Positions 33,014 through 41,876 of a DNA stretch of 64,000 nt are shown here, piece by piece. Position 1 is the stretch's first letter, and each line of letters opens with the position of its first letter. The notes beneath the pieces are model-generated. The model worked only from the letters and a program-made list of their open reading frames with translations. It was not told the DNA's origin and made no database searches. Both the position numbers and the translations under genes were made by a program. The DNA is from Saccharopolyspora kobensis. GTDB lineage: Bacteria; Actinomycetota; Actinomycetes; Mycobacteriales; Pseudonocardiaceae. The DNA is taken from positions 237,547 through 301,546 of the forward strand of contig NZ_FNVB01000008.1 in NCBI RefSeq assembly GCF_900108315.1, in the 5' to 3' direction.

Positions 33014-35251
33014 TCACTCGTCCCACCTCGTCAGGCGGGCGCCGGTGAACCCGCGCATCCCGCGGCGTTTGGCGGGCTGCAGTGGGTGCCCGTAGACCTC
33101 GACGGCGGCGGCCTCGACGCGCTCGTAGAACGCTGCGGCGCTGCCGGTGTGGTGGCCGTGCTGCTCGGCCCACCGCTGCCATTCGCTGTAGAGGCTTTGC
33201 CGCGGCAACCAGGTGTGGCGGTCGGCGGTTGTGGAGTCGGCGAGGAACGCCCGCACCGGGTCGGCGACTTCCCGGAACTCGCGGGTCGCGGCCTCGACCG
33301 TGGCGGGCGGGTCGAACGAGCCGCGCCGCATGACTCGCTGCAGCCCGGCCACCGCGTGAGCGAGCAAGCCCTGCAGCTCGGCGGGTGCGTGTAGCCGGGC
33401 CTCGATCGAGCTGTCGGCGGTGCCCCGTGGAAAGTGCGCGGTGAAGGGCAGCACGAGCCACCGGGAAAAGAACCCTTCCGAGGTGTCGGCGGTGCGAGGG
33501 AGCGCGTTGAACGCGGCGACCATGAGCGCCCGGCAGGTGAAGGTGAACGGCTGGCCGTACTTGCGTTCGGCGGTGATCGCGTCGCCGCCGGTGATCTGCT
33601 TGAACGTCTCGGTCGCCTTGAACACCTTGGGGTCGACGTCGCCGACGAGGTTCGCGAGCTTGCCGTGCAACTCGGCGGCCCGAAACCGGTCCTCGTCGAG
33701 TGCTTGCGGGGTGACGGCTGACAGGTTGGCCGCGCCGATGAGGTCGCCCAGCAGCCGGAGGAACGTGCCCTTGCCGTTGCGTCCGCGCCCGTAGAGCAGG
33801 ATCGCCAGGTGCAGCGGGTTTCCGTTGAACAGCGCGTAGCCGATGACCTCGTGCACGAACGGCACCGCTTCGGCCGGGAACACCTCGCGCAGCCATGCGT
33901 CGATGGCCGGGCAGGTGGCCTCGGGGTGCCATTCGACGGGGATGCGGGCGAGGTTGGGCACCTCGGGGTCGTGGGGATGCAGGCGCCCGGTGCGCCAGTC
34001 CAACAACCCATTCGGCACGTTGAGAAATCGGGTGTCGAGTCCGGCGTCGGTGAACTTCGGTTCGCGTGAGCGCAGCACGTCGAGCACGTTGCTCGTGTGG
34101 GATCGCCGGTAGCGATCACCGACGAGTTCGACCACGCGGGCGGTCACGATGCGTTCGCCGTCGCCGCGCCACGCGCCGCCGGTGTAGCGGTAGAGCTTGC
34201 CCGCCTCGTCGGTGGCGACCGGCCCGTAGGTCTCGACGGCTTCGGCGAGCGCCACGATCCGCACACCGGTGTGCCGGTCGAAAAACGTCTCGGGCGAGAC
34301 CACGGGGGCCGGGGCGAGCGCGGCCGAGCCGTCGACGGCGAGCGGGGTGATCGGGGCGGGTTGCTGGCCTCGGTCGGCGTCGACCTTGGACCACCAGCGA
34401 GCGACCTCGTCGGCGAGCCGGTCGCCGTACTTCTCGCGGCTGGGCGGGTAGTTCGCGGCGATCGAGAGGGTTTGCCCGTGGCTGAGCCCGGAGTCGTAGC
34501 AGGCGGCGACGAGGCGGGCGTGCGCCTTGGACCGGTCGAGCGTGTCGGGGTGGTCGAGGGCAGCCTGCACACGCCGCGGTAGCGGGTCGGGCGCGGCTTC
34601 CAGCAGCACCGGCCGCACCGGTGCCCCGGCCCCGGCGGCGGGGGCGTCGAGGGGAATGCCGAGCAGCTCGGCGAGCTCGGCGGGTTCCCACACCCGCCCG
34701 GACCAGTGGCCGGCGTCGGTGACCAGGCTCGGCGGAGTGGTCTTGTGGTTGCGGGTTCCGGGCATCCGCAGCAGGGACTCGTCGGACCACTTCGCGTCGC
34801 CGCCGAGCCGGTCGGCGAGGGTCTTGTTCAGCCGGGTGTGCAGCCCGAGGTCGACGGGTTCGGACAGGGGCACGTAGATGTGCTGGTGTCCGGGTTGGCC
34901 GCTGTGGACGGTGTAGGGCTGCAGGGCGGCGAGCAGCTCGGGGTCGGCGGGGTCGCCGTCGAGGTCGGCCCAGCACACCGCCGGGGGTAGCGCGTCACCG
35001 CGGCGGCGCCGGTCGGTGTACCGCACCGCGGGGCACACGTAGATGTCGACCCGTTCGCCGCTGGCGTCGAGGTGGGTGAGCTCGGCGTGCAGCTGGTCGG
35101 CCTCGGCGGGCCAGGCGAACCGGGTCTCGGCCCATTCCTCGTGGGTGTAGGTGCCGCGTTCGTTGACGTAGCCGCGGTAGCCGAACGCCAAGGCCAGGTA
35201 TCCGGGGCGGTCACCGAGCACGGCGGCGGCGTAGGTGGTGGGCAACGGCAT
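33014..35251 (-). CDS. Primase / SF3 (D5-type) helicase
   Basis: 745 residues from ATG 35,251 (AAAGG upstream; an earlier start at 35,323 overlaps the neighbour). The N-terminal 250 residues resemble a primase-polymerase: VCWADLDGDPADPELLAALQ with acidic catalytic residues and VHSGQPGHQHIYVPLSEPVD. The D5 region follows (about 380-480), then an SF3 ATPase with Walker A LLYGRGRNGKGTFLRLLG, the LVGDVDPKVFKATETFK segment and TCRALMVAAFNALPRT. It should prime and unwind phage DNA. Confidence 0.9.
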   Translation of the reverse strand: MPLPTTYAAAVLGDRPGYLALAFGYRGYVNERGTYTHEEWAETRFAWPAEADQLHAELTHLDASGERVDIYVCPAVRYTDRRRRGDALPPAVCWADLDGDPADPELLAALQPYTVHSGQPGHQHIYVPLSEPVDLGLHTRLNKTLADRLGGDAKWSDESLLRMPGTRNHKTTPPSLVTDAGHWSGRVWEPAELAELLGIPLDAPAAGAGAPVRPVLLEAAPDPLPRRVQAALDHPDTLDRSKAHARLVAACYDSGLSHGQTLSIAANYPPSREKYGDRLADEVARWWSKVDADRGQQPAPITPLAVDGSAALAPAPVVSPETFFDRHTGVRIVALAEAVETYGPVATDEAGKLYRYTGGAWRGDGERIVTARVVELVGDRYRRSHTSNVLDVLRSREPKFTDAGLDTRFLNVPNGLLDWRTGRLHPHDPEVPNLARIPVEWHPEATCPAIDAWLREVFPAEAVPFVHEVIGYALFNGNPLHLAILLYGRGRNGKGTFLRLLGDLIGAANLSAVTPQALDEDRFRAAELHGKLANLVGDVDPKVFKATETFKQITGGDAITAERKYGQPFTFTCRALMVAAFNALPRTADTSEGFFSRWLVLPFTAHFPRGTADSSIEARLHAPAELQGLLAHAVAGLQRVMRRGSFDPPATVEAATREFREVADPVRAFLADSTTADRHTWLPRQSLYSEWQRWAEQHGHHTGSAAAFYERVEAAAVEVYGHPLQPAKRRGMRGFTGARLTRWDE

Positions 35252-35307
35252 CGCAAGCGGGCCTTTCGCGAACGGCGTGAACGGGGCGGCGGTGTCGAGG
35301 GGTGCGG

Positions 35308-36207
35308 TCAGGTGCCGCACCATCCCGAGTCGCAGCCGCCCGCGCCGTCATCGACCAGGGGCAGCAGTTGCACGCCCTCGTCGACGACGTGCCGGAGCGG
35401 TTTGCCGTAGCGCGTCAGGTACACCGGGTCTTTGCCGAGGGCTGCCCGGCGCCGGTTCAGCGTGTCCTCAAGGTGGGTCGCGCGGTCGAACAGCTCGGGC
35501 TCGTCGGCGCGCTGCAGCTCCCACGTGTTCACCCGGTGCAGCGGGCAGAAGAAGCACGCCGATTTGATCGGCACCGGGAGGCAGGTGAAGTTCGAGCGGC
35601 GCAGTTGCGCGGCGACCGAGGGGTGCTGTTGGTCGACGGTCTGCCGCAGCCGCCGGGCTAGCACCGGCGGGAGCGGTTGTGTGGTGATCAGGCGGGCGCA
35701 GTCGGTGCGGTGCATCCCGAGGTCGAGCAGCGGATACTCGATCCGCTCGTGCGCCTCGGCGTGGCGCTTGTTGGCGCGCTCGATCTCGTCGACGGAAATG
35801 CCGATGTTCACCGTCGCGGGGTTCTCGGGGGTGGCGCCGTGTTCCCGTAGCCACCGGCCGACGACCTTGATCTTGAAATCCGCGGTGCAGGAACGGGTGC
35901 CGGGTGCCCCGTTGGACATGCGGACCGGAATCGGCAAGCTGCGCGATCCGGGGCGCATGAGGCGCTGCCACAACGTCTCGGGGGCGCCGTTGCGCTTGAC
36001 CCGGTCGAGCCGGTACACGGGAACACCGCGCTCGGCGGCCCACGGCACCGCGATCTCGCGGACGTAGGCCAGCGTGCCGGGGTGCTCGCTGTCGTCGCCG
36101 GTGTTGGCGAACAGCGCCGCGTCGATGCGCAGGCGTCCGGTGGCGGCGAGCACGAGCATGGCTGTGGACTGCACCCCGCCGCCGTAGGAGATCACCGAGA
36201 GACTCAT
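35308..36207 (-). CDS. PAPS-reductase-like (adenine nucleotide alpha hydrolase) protein
   Basis: 299 residues from ATG 36,207, eight bases after AAGGGA. The PP-loop-like start SVISYGGGVQSTAMLVLAA is followed by ALFANTGDDSEHPGT, RSCTADFKIKVVGRWL and a Cys pair region (SACFFCPLHRVNTW). Phage proteins of this group are often near DNA-modification or replication genes; DndC of phosphorothioation belongs to the same superfamily. No other Dnd or queuosine gene is seen nearby, so the exact reaction is unknown. Confidence 0.82.
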   Translation of the reverse strand: MSLSVISYGGGVQSTAMLVLAATGRLRIDAALFANTGDDSEHPGTLAYVREIAVPWAAERGVPVYRLDRVKRNGAPETLWQRLMRPGSRSLPIPVRMSNGAPGTRSCTADFKIKVVGRWLREHGATPENPATVNIGISVDEIERANKRHAEAHERIEYPLLDLGMHRTDCARLITTQPLPPVLARRLRQTVDQQHPSVAAQLRRSNFTCLPVPIKSACFFCPLHRVNTWELQRADEPELFDRATHLEDTLNRRRAALGKDPVYLTRYGKPLRHVVDEGVQLLPLVDDGAGGCDSGWCGT

Positions 36208-36286
36208 GGTCACCGTCCCTTGTGGTTGAGCCGTTGCTGCCGGGCACGCCCCGTCCCCTCGTCGAGGCGTGCCCGGTCACCTCGGC

Positions 36287-36907
36287 TCACGCCGCGGGCG
36301 GGGTCTGTCCTCCGCTGATCTGCTGCAGCAACGCCTGCACCGCCGGGTCGTTCGGGTTGATCGCCTGCTGCGGCATGGCCGGCTGCGGTGGAACCGGCGC
36401 GGCCTGCGGCTGCTGCTGCGCCACGGTGGCGGGCGGTGTCGCCGGTACTGCGGGCTGCGGCTGGTCGGCCCCCGCGGCGGCGCGCTGCGCCCGCTCGGTG
36501 TCGAACCGGTCCGGGTTGGCCTGCGCCCACGCGGCGGCCTTGTCCAGCTCGGCGCCGCCCAGGGCTTCAACCGTGATGTAGGAGTTCCCGCCCGAGGCCG
36601 AGCCTGTCCACACCAACTTGATCGGGATGGCCTGCCCGACGTACGCCTTGAGGTTGTCGACGACGGCGCCATTCATCCACAGCACGTCGACGAAAACCGA
36701 GTTCGTCGTGAGGTCGGCGACGTCGAGCACGACCGCCTCGCCGCCGTCGGGCTTGTAGCCCTTCTCATTCGGGTTGCTGTTGAACTTCGTCTTCACGCCG
36801 GTGCGGTGCTCGCGCACCTGGACGATCAGCGGCTTGTCGACGGCTTCCTTAGCGGGCAGACGGTCGCCGGTGGAGTTCTCGCGCGGGGCGAATCCGGTCA
36901 GTTCCAT
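36287..36907 (-). CDS. Putative ssDNA-binding-type replication protein
   Basis: 206 residues from ATG 36,907. Residues 1-110 could form an OB-like barrel (LIVQVREHRTGVKTKFNSNP, VVLDVADLTTNSVFVDVLWM, AIPIKLVWTGS, SYITVEAL). The C-terminal 80 residues are Gln/Pro/Ala-rich (VAQQQPQAAPVPPQPAMPQQ) and flexible, but lack the usual acidic SSB tip. It lies between the Cas4-like nuclease and PAPS-reductase-like genes. An SSB-like role is inferred from shape and position only. Confidence 0.55.
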   Translation of the reverse strand: MELTGFAPRENSTGDRLPAKEAVDKPLIVQVREHRTGVKTKFNSNPNEKGYKPDGGEAVVLDVADLTTNSVFVDVLWMNGAVVDNLKAYVGQAIPIKLVWTGSASGGNSYITVEALGGAELDKAAAWAQANPDRFDTERAQRAAAGADQPQPAVPATPPATVAQQQPQAAPVPPQPAMPQQAINPNDPAVQALLQQISGGQTPPAA

Positions 36908-36966
36908 GATGTTCCTGTTCTCCTGGTTGGTGATCCCTGAGCCCGCCCCGGTCGGGGGCGAGGGGT

Positions 36967-37734
36967 CTAGCGGGCCATGTGTCCGGGGCAGGTCGCGCCG
37001 ACCGGCGTGCCGGGGGCGAACCACGGGCACCAGGTGCACCGGTGCCCGGTCGCGGCCGGAATGTGGCCGTAGTGGTCGGGGTGGCGGTCGACGTCGAGGG
37101 CGCACGCCGCTTCGAGCACCCGGTCGTGCCGAGCGAGGGCCTCGGCGGCGATCGCTGGGTCGAACGGCTCGGCCCACACGTGCAGCCCGGCCAACATGCC
37201 GCCGCGCGGGTAGAACGCGAGGCAGACCTCGCTCACCGGCAGGCCGAGCCGGGCAAGGCCGACGCCGTAGAGGTGTGCCTGCGCCCGGTACTGCTGCGGG
37301 GGCCCGTTGCGCTTGTACTCGCGCATCGCGGTCTCGCCGACGACCTTGTGATCGATGACTCGGGCGGTGTCGACGTCGTAGAGGTCGCACGAGCCCGACA
37401 GGCCCTCGCGGATCGTGACCCGCGTTTCGACGAGGTAGCGGATTCGGCCTAGCCAGGTGTTGGCGGCGAGGAACGCCTCGGCGAGCCAGGCGTGCACCGC
37501 GGTTCCGACGATGGCTGGCCACGGGTCCGAGCCGGTGTTCACCCGCTGCTCGCCCATGAGCCGGTACGCCAGGCGCCGCGGGCACGGCTCACCGATCTCG
37601 GACGGGCCGAGCGACGACTGCAGGCTGCGCGGCGCGAGCTGGTCGTGACCGCGGATCACCTGCCGCAGGGTGTCGGCGGCCGGGTGCTCGCCGCGGGCCG
37701 TGGCGGTGCTGAAGGTGGCGAGCTGCATCGTCAC
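36967..37734 (-). CDS. Cas4/RecB-like PD-(D/E)XK exonuclease
   Basis: 255 residues from GTG 37,734 (ATG 37,728 equally possible). It has a Cys in EIGEPCPRRLAYRL, the nuclease motif LSGSCDLYDVDTARVIDHKV, the QYRAQAHLYGVGLA helix (motif QxxxY), and C-terminal Cys residues (HRCTWCPWF, then TCPGH). Four Cys in this arrangement bind a 4Fe-4S cluster in Cas4 and AddB. It probably makes 3' ssDNA ends for phage recombination. Confidence 0.85.
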   Translation of the reverse strand: MTMQLATFSTATARGEHPAADTLRQVIRGHDQLAPRSLQSSLGPSEIGEPCPRRLAYRLMGEQRVNTGSDPWPAIVGTAVHAWLAEAFLAANTWLGRIRYLVETRVTIREGLSGSCDLYDVDTARVIDHKVVGETAMREYKRNGPPQQYRAQAHLYGVGLARLGLPVSEVCLAFYPRGGMLAGLHVWAEPFDPAIAAEALARHDRVLEAACALDVDRHPDHYGHIPAATGHRCTWCPWFAPGTPVGATCPGHMAR

Positions 37735-38042
37735 TCACCGACCAGCGTGAACCGGTAGCTCGTGTGCTCGCTGGTGTACCGCTCGGCGATCTCGGGGTGA
37801 TCGTGGCGGAACGCCTTGGTGTTGAGCCTGCGGGAGACCACCGGCGTGTACTTGATCGCGGGTTCGCCGCCGATCGTGCCGACCTGCGCCCCGGCGCCGC
37901 TGAGGTGCTCGACGAGTTTCTCGCGCACGGCCTCGGCGGTCTCGGTCCACTTCGCGGCGTTGTCCTTGGCGTAGCGGTACACCTTGACCCACTCGGCGAG
38001 CTCGTCGACGGCGGTGCTCGCCTCGGCAGCGTGGCCGGTCAT
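37731..38042 (-). CDS. Small early protein coupled to the exonuclease
   Basis: 103 residues from ATG 38,042, coupled by 4-base overlaps on both sides. A helical first half (WVKVYRYAKDNAAKWTETAE, AVREKLVEHLSGAG) is followed by beta strands (VGTIGGEPAIKYTPVVSRRL) and a final SYRFTLVGE. Its fixed place upstream of the Cas4-like nuclease suggests a recombination accessory role. Family not recognised. Confidence 0.6.
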   Translation of the reverse strand: MTGHAAEASTAVDELAEWVKVYRYAKDNAAKWTETAEAVREKLVEHLSGAGAQVGTIGGEPAIKYTPVVSRRLNTKAFRHDHPEIAERYTSEHTSYRFTLVGE

Positions 38043-38530
38043 GAGCGAACCTCGGCGCGCACGTCGCAGTGCATCCGCACGAGGACCGGCACGAGCTGCG
38101 AGAGTCCGCCGAGGCCGTGCTCGTGGGCGTACGCGACGAGCAGATCGCCGAGCCGGTCGGGCTCGTTGTTCAGGGCGGCCACGACGGCGCGCATCGCGAT
38201 GACGAACACGGGCGGGGCCTGGTCGACGTCGCCGTGCAGCGAGTCCAGCACCCACAGCCCCTCGCAGTCCGGGCGACCGCACACACAGGTCCGGTCGGTG
38301 TGCTCGGTGATGACGGCGGCGATGCTGGTCGCCCCGGCGGCGGCGAGGTCGAGCAGAGCGCGCTCATGGTCGCCGGTCTCGATGCTGTAGGTGGTGATCA
38401 GCACGGCGGCGAGCAGGCGCTCGCGGCGTTCGATGGCCTCGGTCGCCCGCAGGAACAGGGCGGTACTCGCGGCGGCGCGATCACTGGTGTGGGGCGTGGT
38501 CTCAGAACGCGAAGAATTCTCAGTGTTCAT
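38039..38530 (-). CDS. First gene of the early leftward operon
   Basis: 163 residues from ATG 38,530. Mostly helical, with a Cys cluster TCVCGRPDCEGLWVL in the middle that may bind zinc, and DVDQAPPVFVIAMRAVVAAL after it. It directly follows the promoter and palindromic operator at 38,592-38,642. Function unknown. Confidence 0.62.
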   Translation of the reverse strand: MNTENSSRSETTPHTSDRAAASTALFLRATEAIERRERLLAAVLITTYSIETGDHERALLDLAAAGATSIAAVITEHTDRTCVCGRPDCEGLWVLDSLHGDVDQAPPVFVIAMRAVVAALNNEPDRLGDLLVAYAHEHGLGGLSQLVPVLVRMHCDVRAEVRS

Positions 38531-38591
38531 GCTGTGCTCGCTTCCTGGGAATGGATTTCTCGCAGGGCGTGAGGGGGAAGCACACGCACGT

Positions 38592-38642
38592 GTCTCGGAC
38601 CCGAGACGAAACGATGTTATGAGCGCCGTTCAGCTTTGTCCG
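38592..38642 (-). promoter_or_regulatory. Early leftward promoter with palindromic operator
   Basis: On the minus strand, CGGACA (38,642-38,637) and TAACAT (38,619-38,614) are 17 bp apart, a good actinobacterial promoter. The expected start point, about 38,607, coincides with a perfect inverted repeat GTCTCGG-AC-CCGAGAC at 38,592-38,607. A repressor bound there would block the early operon. Confidence 0.62.
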
Positions 38643-38657
38643 AATAGGCCGAATTGA

Positions 38658-38975
38658 TCAGCGCTGGCCGATGCATTCGGCGGAACGTTCAGCGGTTCGG
38701 CCGCCCGGCTTGCACCCTTGCTTCTGCGCGGCCTGCCGACGCCTGCGCGAGGCGAGCAACGTCGCTTCGCGGTTTCGATCTTCCAACCAAGCGCGAATCG
38801 CGCCGATCTCGATTCGCCCCTTTGTCCATCCTCGTGGCGGCTGGATCACAACCAGTCGGCCCGCGCTAATCTCGCGCCGGAGTTCACGCAAACTAATGCA
38901 CATGATCTCCGCAGCCTGCTCGTAGGTGACCCGCTCCGACAGAATGTCGGCGATCTCCTTCTCGCTCGCCACCAT
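38658..38975 (-). CDS. Excisionase-like HTH protein
   Basis: 105 residues from ATG 38,975 with AAAGG upstream. VTYEQAAEIMCISLRELRRE is a MerR/AlpA-type winged HTH, followed by GRLVVIQPPRGWTKGRIEIG (wing) and AIRAWLEDRN. The C-terminus is basic. Such proteins next to integrase are excisionases or small regulators. It may help reverse integration and may also bind the adjacent early operator. Confidence 0.75.
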   Translation of the reverse strand: MVASEKEIADILSERVTYEQAAEIMCISLRELRREISAGRLVVIQPPRGWTKGRIEIGAIRAWLEDRNREATLLASRRRRQAAQKQGCKPGGRTAERSAECIGQR

Positions 38976-39289
38976 CGTGCCTTTCCCCCTTGATCAAGAC
39001 ATGCATTACCGCCACCGGAATGCGTTGGGGCTGCGAAAGCGGAACGTATGCCCTACGTGTGCGCGGCTACAGACTCCCCACATTGTTGCGCCTGCGCGCC
39101 GCTCGCTTTCGCTAGTGTGTTCGGTTCGTAGCTACAGCCTTACTGCTGATCGGTCCGAGTTCAAGGACATCCGCGAATGTTGGCCGGGCAGCGACAAGGC
39201 AGCGTGAGGGCTACGGCAGGGCTACACGCAAAATTGCGCTAATCGGGTGATGGATCTTGTGGTTCATGATCTCACCGGCCACAACGCGA
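38976..39289. other. Gap between excisionase and integrase, no gene
   Basis: I see no coding region with a family match in this stretch. It contains a TACGTT -10-like box on the minus strand near 39,050 for the excisionase gene, without a clear -35, and a close pair of AGGGCTAC direct repeats around 39,208-39,226. These could be recombination arm sites. Confidence 0.4.
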
Positions 39290-39333
39290 GTACCCCCGTA
39301 CGGACTAGTGCAACCAGTCCTGCACGGGAGTAC
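39290..39333 (-). terminator. Hairpin after the integrase gene
   Basis: Three blocks pair: GTAC 39,290-39,293 with 39,330-39,333, CCCGT 39,295-39,299 with ACGGG 39,324-39,328, and GGACT 39,302-39,306 with AGTCC 39,316-39,320. It begins 33 bases after the integrase stop on the minus strand. No T run follows, so it would be a U-less terminator or RNA-stability element. Confidence 0.5.
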
Positions 39334-39365
39334 CATTCGCGGCCCTTGTGCCTGATCAGGGTCAC

Positions 39366-40526
39366 CTAAGCGGCAACCAGCTCGGCCGATTCGGCCAACT
39401 CGGCCGGCTCAGCCGGTTCGCCCGACTGGGCGCCGTGCACCCGGTCGAGAGTTTCGAGCAGCTGATCGACCTCAAGCTCATCGATATACCGCTGCGACGT
39501 GTCCAATCGGCTGTGCCGCAACAGCGCCTTGATTGCGTACGCGGACGCCTCGTTTTCCGCGAGGTACGTCGCGCAGGAATGCCGCAATTCGTGGAACTTC
39601 GGCATTCGCCCGGACAGTCCGGCAGCCTCGCAGGCTTTGCGGAAATGCCGCCGCAAATAGGCTTGCCCCAACGGTTTGAGCGAGCCGTCACGACCGACAT
39701 AGCTGAAAATGTGCCCACTCGGAAGCGGCGGGAATTTACGCAGATGCTCGCGCAGCACCTCGACAATTTGCGCCGCGAGCCCGACCCATTGGTCATCGCG
39801 CCCATTCTTCGCGCCGACCCGCTCGGTTCCGTCTTGGAACATGATTTGCACAATTTGCAGCCGGGCGCGGTCGAGATTCAGATTCTCGATGTGCAGCCCG
39901 CAGACTTCACCGATCCGCAGACCGGTGTACCAGGCCAGCAGCACCGGCGCCCGCAGCCGCTCGTCGAGCTTCTCGACGACCTGCAGGATCTCGTCGAGCG
40001 TGACGATCCGGGCCCGGTGCCGTACCTCGGCGGGGCGCTCCACACCCTGAGTCGGGTCGTCGCTGCGCAGCCCCTCGACGATCGCGGCCTGCATGAGCTT
40101 GTTCAGCACCACCAGCCGGACCCGGATCGTGCCGTCGGACCGGCCCCGCCGCTTGAGGTCGGCTTTCATCGCCCGCACGTCCGCCGCAGTGATCGCGGCG
40201 ACCGGGGTCTCTTCTCCGAAGTGCTTGATCAGGGCTCGGACGTTGCTGCGGTACGACTTGTTCGTGTTCTCCGAGTAGGCGAGATCATCGGCCCACGCTG
40301 TCGCGAACGCGCCGAACTTGCAGGACCGCACCCGAGTCTCGCCGCGGAAGTACGCGGCGTTCTCGCGCTCCATGTCCTGCCACCAGCGGTTGCCCTCGCG
40401 CAGGGTGGCGAACGTCTTCGTGCCGCCGATCTTGCGCTTGCCGGGCTTGCTGAAGAAGTCGTACCACTCAGCGCGGTAAGGCTTGGCCGCGTTCTCGCGG
40501 CCCTTCATCAGATAGCACGTGCCCAT
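39366..40526 (-). CDS. int: Tyrosine recombinase (phage integrase)
   Basis: 386 residues. The N-terminal arm-binding domain has AEWYDFFSKPGKRKIGGTKT, the core-binding SAM-like domain is about 70-160, and the catalytic domain has R in YTGLRIGEVCGL, HELRHSCATYL (H-x-x-R), LLRHSRLDTSQRYI with the second H and the tyrosine nucleophile. All catalytic residues are intact. It lies 125 bases from the right attachment repeat and should catalyse integration and, with an excisionase, excision. The C-terminal tail is Glu/Pro/Ala repeats. Confidence 0.95.
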   Translation of the reverse strand: MGTCYLMKGRENAAKPYRAEWYDFFSKPGKRKIGGTKTFATLREGNRWWQDMERENAAYFRGETRVRSCKFGAFATAWADDLAYSENTNKSYRSNVRALIKHFGEETPVAAITAADVRAMKADLKRRGRSDGTIRVRLVVLNKLMQAAIVEGLRSDDPTQGVERPAEVRHRARIVTLDEILQVVEKLDERLRAPVLLAWYTGLRIGEVCGLHIENLNLDRARLQIVQIMFQDGTERVGAKNGRDDQWVGLAAQIVEVLREHLRKFPPLPSGHIFSYVGRDGSLKPLGQAYLRRHFRKACEAAGLSGRMPKFHELRHSCATYLAENEASAYAIKALLRHSRLDTSQRYIDELEVDQLLETLDRVHGAQSGEPAEPAELAESAELVAA

Positions 40527-40577
40527 GCTCGTCCGGTCCCTCTCGACTCAGACGCGCACACGTGGGCACTAACGGCG

Positions 40578-40606
40578 ACCGTAGACGGACGGCGGCGGGC
40601 TGTCGA
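40578..40606 (-). promoter_or_regulatory. Integrase promoter
   Basis: On the minus strand TCGACA (40,606-40,601) and TACGGT (40,583-40,578) are separated by 17 bp, close to consensus. The start point near 40,571 gives a leader of about 45 bases before the integrase ATG. The promoter lies between attR and int, so it stays with int after excision. Confidence 0.62.
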
Positions 40607-40651
40607 GCACCGGTGTTGATCTTGTGGGTATTTCTCGCACCCACACCCACA

Positions 40652-40746
40652 CCGTATGGCCAGAGTGGACGGTGCCCACACTGCCCGTGACCTGCCGAAA
40701 CAGGTCTACCCGACCCCACCGCCGCCACCGCCTACAGTTACGCGCG
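40652..40746. repeat. attR: attR: right copy of 95-bp direct repeat
   Basis: Identical to 1-95. The internal stem is at 40,689-40,706. Bases after 40,746 are host DNA. A CACCCACACCCACAC run just before it (40,639-40,653) may hold integrase arm sites. Confidence 0.9.
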
Positions 40747-40895
40747 AAATCGCCCACGAGCCGGAGCCCCGCCGCAGCATGCTCCCGACCACGCGACCAG
40801 GGCGCTGCCGACCGGTCGGTACAGCGCCCCTCCCCGACGCGCCGACCGGCCACCCTCCCCGTGCAGAATCCGCCAGCACCCGTTGCGGGGAGGGG

Positions 40896-41837
40896 TCAGG
40901 TGGGCTGGTTCTCCAGGGCCACCATCGCCACCCACTCCCTTCGGGTGGGGGTTCGGGCCTTCGGGCCTGATTCGGCGATGTGGGCGCGGAGTTCCGGGGG
41001 TAGCGCTATGCCGTGGTGGGCCAGGTAGTACGTGGTGAGGTCGGACCAGATCCAGGTTCCGTCAGTGCGGAGGTTCACCGGGACCACCGGTTCCTCGTCG
41101 TCGGCGAAGAGGTCCGGGAGGAGTTCGTCCTCGTCGGTCAGGGGTTCGCCGGAGTCGAGGTAGGCGATCTGGGCTTCGCGGTCCGGGCCTTCGGGCTCGC
41201 GGTTCGGGTTCGTCTCGTCGAAGCGGGCCAGCTCGATGGCGGGTCGTGCGCCGACCGCGTAGATCTCGCGGCCCTCCACCAGCGCCGCCGCGTGGTAGTG
41301 GAATTCCAGCTCGCTCTCCGGGTGGAACACCTCCACCTGGGGGCTGGGCGCGCCCGCGTTCCACAGCAGGTCGGCGAGTTCGGCGGCCAGCACGTGCGGT
41401 TCGGCGCCCGCCTGAGTCTCCACCAGGTGCACCAGGTGGCCGTTGCGCGCGGTGTCACCCTCCGGGTGCCGTCTCGCCTGCCACGCGGTGTGCTTGCCCG
41501 GCTGTGACGCCAGGTAGCTCGCGACGACGTCCGCGCAGATCACCGCGAGGTCGCCCGTCGCGGGGCCGAACTCCCACGCCACCACCGCGCCGCGAGCGTC
41601 GTCGGGGATCTGGGAGATCAGTTCGGTCAGCGCCGGGTCGGCGCAGTCGAGCAGGACCTCGCGGGCCTCCGGCGGCATCGGTTCGTAGCCGTTGTAGAAG
41701 GTGTGGGCGATCAGCCGCGCCGCGTGCGCCCACTGCCCGGCGGCCAGCCAGCGCCGTGCCTGCCAGACCGCGTCGTCGGGCAGCAGCGGCGCGAGCCGGA
41801 GCAGCAGCTCGTGCCGTGCCTGGTCCTGTTCACCCAT
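40896..41837 (-). CDS. Candidate immunity or accessory protein of the giant effector locus
   Basis: 313 residues. The N-terminal third is helical (HELLLRLAPLLPDDAVWQAR, RRWLAAGQWAHAARLIAHTF); the middle has VVAWEFGPATGDLAVICADV; the rest is acidic with Trp (LRTDGTWIWSDLTTYYLAHH). The acidic character and place at the 3' end of a T7SS toxin operon fit an immunity protein. It ends 150 bases before attR. I do not recognise a named family. Confidence 0.6.
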   Translation of the reverse strand: MGEQDQARHELLLRLAPLLPDDAVWQARRWLAAGQWAHAARLIAHTFYNGYEPMPPEAREVLLDCADPALTELISQIPDDARGAVVAWEFGPATGDLAVICADVVASYLASQPGKHTAWQARRHPEGDTARNGHLVHLVETQAGAEPHVLAAELADLLWNAGAPSPQVEVFHPESELEFHYHAAALVEGREIYAVGARPAIELARFDETNPNREPEGPDREAQIAYLDSGEPLTDEDELLPDLFADDEEPVVPVNLRTDGTWIWSDLTTYYLAHHGIALPPELRAHIAESGPKARTPTRREWVAMVALENQPT

Positions 41838-41876
41838 CCCGCACCTCTCATCAAGCCGAGTAACCGAAACCGGGGA

